Shown: piece by piece, positions 62,624-64,000 of the stretch
How positions within the stretch are numbered: position 1 is the first letter of the stretch
Layout of the letters: each line of letters starts with the position of its first letter
Assembly: GCA_050633105.1 (NCBI GenBank)
Contig: JBOEFW010000053.1
Coordinates: 196,923-260,922, forward strand
Origin: Aureispira sp050633105
Lineage (GTDB): Bacteria > Bacteroidota > Bacteroidia > Chitinophagales > Saprospiraceae
Length of the DNA stretch: 64,000 nt
Reading direction: 5' to 3'
The notes under the pieces: model-generated
Told to the model about the DNA's origin: nothing
Database searches by the model: none
The model's input: the letters and a program-made list of their open reading frames with translations, nothing else
Translations under genes and position numbers: made by a program

Positions 62624-63430
62624 TTATGGGTTGGTTTTATTATAAGTATATAGGATTGCTTTTTGGACGAGCTTCCTTAGAATTTTATTGACATAATGCA
62701 GGAGATAAGCATCTTTGCCTACTAGAATTCTATTTTTCTTTTTTTTGATGCCTTTGATAATAACTTCGGCAGCTTTGGACGGAAGCATTCTGAAAAATTT
62801 CTCTTGTGCTGCCGCTCTCTCTAAATCTACTCCACGGGCATTCCGTAGGATATTCGTTTTAATACCTCCTGGATGGACACAAGAAACAACTACCCCTGTT
62901 TTGTTGCCTTGTTCTTCTAAGGCCAAAGCGGCTGAAAAACCACGTACCGCAAATTTAGAGGCATTGTAAGACGTTTGGCTGGGCACACCGATTATTCCAA
63001 AAATACTAGAAATGTTGACCAAGCTACTTTCTTTTTGTTGGCGCAAATAAGGTAAGAAATACCTAGAACCATAAATTACGCCCCCAAAATTGATGTTCAT
63101 TAACCAATCAAAGTCTTTACTTTTTATTTCGGAAAACTCTGCCCTTACCTGCGCTACTCCTGCATTGTTAACAACAACATCTATTCGTTGATAATGCTCG
63201 TGTACTGCTAGAGCAAAAGATTGCATAGCGGACTCCTCTCCTACATCAAACACCTGACTAAATACTTGTGTATGTCTGGACAATTCTTGACTCACACGAT
63301 AGAGCTCTTCTTCCTTGATATCACTTAAAGCCAATAAGGCACCTCGTTGTGCAAAATCAACGGCTAAAGCGCGACCAATACCTGATCCTGCCCCTGTAAT
63401 TACCACTACCTTACCCTTGAATCGCTTCAT
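62624..63430 (-). CDS. Short-chain dehydrogenase/reductase (SDR)
   Basis: A 268-residue classical SDR oxidoreductase. The cofactor motif TGAGSGIG is at 12-19 and NNAG at 88-91. The catalytic Ser lies near 141 (NISSIFG), and the Tyr-x-x-x-Lys pair at 155-159 (YNASK). Asp37 (LSDIKE) after the second strand points to NAD rather than NADP. The C-terminal portion is longer and basic (KKKKNRILVGKDAYLLHYVN), as in SDR members acting on lipids or membrane substrates. Substrate unknown. The DUF559 gene ends 23 bases upstream; they are likely one operon. Confidence 0.9.
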   Translation of the reverse strand: MKRFKGKVVVITGAGSGIGRALAVDFAQRGALLALSDIKEEELYRVSQELSRHTQVFSQVFDVGEESAMQSFALAVHEHYQRIDVVVNNAGVAQVRAEFSEIKSKDFDWLMNINFGGVIYGSRYFLPYLRQQKESSLVNISSIFGIIGVPSQTSYNASKFAVRGFSAALALEEQGNKTGVVVSCVHPGGIKTNILRNARGVDLERAAAQEKFFRMLPSKAAEVIIKGIKKKKNRILVGKDAYLLHYVNKILRKLVQKAILYTYNKTNP

Positions 63431-63453
63431 AATATTCCATCTTAAGAGGTTGT

Positions 63454-63855
63454 TTAAAAAGAAGGATTCTGCTCAATCCACTGCTCTATTGTCTCTTTGA
63501 CTTCTGCTGTTTCTTTTAACACTTGCTGATTTGTAAATCGCAATACGGTAAAACCACAAGCTTCTAGACGTTGTGTGCGTTTATGATCATATTCCTTTTG
63601 GTATTTATGATTGCGTCCATCTACTTCTATAATCAGTGCTAGTTCTTTGCACATGAAATCAGGAATGTAATAAAGTACGGGGACTTGCCGCATAAAACGA
63701 AAGCCCTTCATTTTTCGAGCGATTAATACTTGTTTCCACAAGTGGTCCTCAGGAGCCGTAATGCGTTTGGCTAGTTGTGCCGCTCTTTTTTTGAGTTTTG
63801 GGTTGTAATAGTAATTATTATCCTTAAGCTGTTTGAATTTATTCAAGAGAGGCAT
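63454..63855 (-). CDS. DUF559 / Vsr-like endonuclease-fold protein
   Basis: A 133-residue DUF559 protein, related to the very-short-patch-repair endonuclease fold. The PD-(D/E)xK-like core is visible as YYIPDFMCKELALIIEVDGR (Asp66, Glu77 and Asp79 candidates), followed by RTQRLEACGFTVLRFTNQQV. The N-terminus (KRITAPEDHLWKQVL, MKGFRFMRQVP) is typical for the family. Members are small stand-alone proteins of unproven function, presumed nucleases. ATG start; first gene of the pair with the SDR. Confidence 0.92.
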   Translation of the reverse strand: MPLLNKFKQLKDNNYYYNPKLKKRAAQLAKRITAPEDHLWKQVLIARKMKGFRFMRQVPVLYYIPDFMCKELALIIEVDGRNHKYQKEYDHKRTQRLEACGFTVLRFTNQQVLKETAEVKETIEQWIEQNPSF

Positions 63856-64000
63856 ATTGTTGTTCCTTATACAAGCTAGTATTCTGAAAGAAGATTGTTC
63901 TATCCAAATAAAGATAGGGTTCCTTCTTTATCCCCCTTAGTTCCTTCGCATTTTTTTTATAATAACTTGATTGTTTATTCAATAGTTCGTTAAAAATTTA

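Noticed and set aside
1..64000. tRNA genes, insertion sequences, prophage or conjugative modules
   Set aside because: I searched intergenic sequence for T-arm-like GTTCGANTC and found none. No transposase, integrase, relaxase or phage structural protein appears among the coding regions.

Overview
The window is a low-GC (about 40% by eye) chromosomal segment of a Bacteroidota bacterium. The evidence is two type IX secretion (T9SS) substrates, a SusC/SusD pair, a Bacteroidota-type succinate dehydrogenase, DUF4271 next to hemD, TTTG / TAnnTTTG promoters and the absence of Shine-Dalgarno leaders. The giant HYR-repeat surface protein and several lineage-restricted proteins suggest the order Saprospirales (Saprospira/Aureispira-like); that last step is inference. 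No tRNA, insertion sequence, prophage or CRISPR array was found. There is one 47-base run of N at 32269-32315.

Layout. 0.2-5 kb: a DUF389 membrane protein, a SAM methyltransferase and two different predicted nucleotidyltransferases in tandem (RlaP/YcgL type). 5-9 kb: a helical protein of unknown function and a T9SS type A secreted protein. 9.3-19.2 kb: one 3298-codon gene for a surface protein with about 29 four-cysteine HYR-like repeats, Ig-like modules and a T9SS type B C-terminus. 19.6-26 kb: ribonuclease Z, a STAS-domain protein, ClpC, a broken leucine-rich-repeat gene and a small membrane protein. 26-31.6 kb: envelope genes (glycosyltransferase, polytopic membrane protein, polysaccharide deacetylase), an acetyltransferase, a cytochrome c lipoprotein and an SPFH protein. 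31.6-32.4 kb: a gene-poor stretch with three direct repeats at an exact 21-bp period, a possible short transcript and the sequence gap. 32.4-41 kb, all on the minus strand: a PAP2 phosphatase, an LptF/LptG permease, an ArsC/Spx-like protein, methionine aminopeptidase, a TPR-histidine kinase of the LytS type, a PagL-like protein and a TPR protein. 41-44 kb: DUF4271, hemD and DUF2064. 44-51.2 kb: a nutrient-uptake operon (SusC, SusD, sodium:solute symporter, metallophosphoesterase). 51.2-57 kb: rnpA-yidD, two lipoproteins, an acyltransferase, DUF1697, a tandem pair of duplicated membrane proteins and DUF4291. 57.2-57.6 kb: the RNase P RNA gene rnpB on the minus strand. 58-61.8 kb: sdhC-sdhA-sdhB. 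62.6-63.9 kb: a short-chain dehydrogenase and a DUF559 nuclease-like protein.

How the genes fit together. Most of the window is core metabolism, RNA processing (rnz, rnpA, rnpB, possibly the nucleotidyltransferases), protein quality control (clpC, map) and outer-envelope construction (lptF/G, PagL, acyltransferase, polysaccharide genes). The Sus-like operon should import a nutrient through the outer membrane and pass it to a sodium-coupled inner-membrane carrier. The points most worth a second look are the 21-bp-period repeats with a short transcript beside an orphan LytS-type kinase, the recently duplicated membrane-protein pair, the gene remnant abutting rnpB, the altered metal site in the Sus-operon phosphoesterase and the tandem nucleotidyltransferases.
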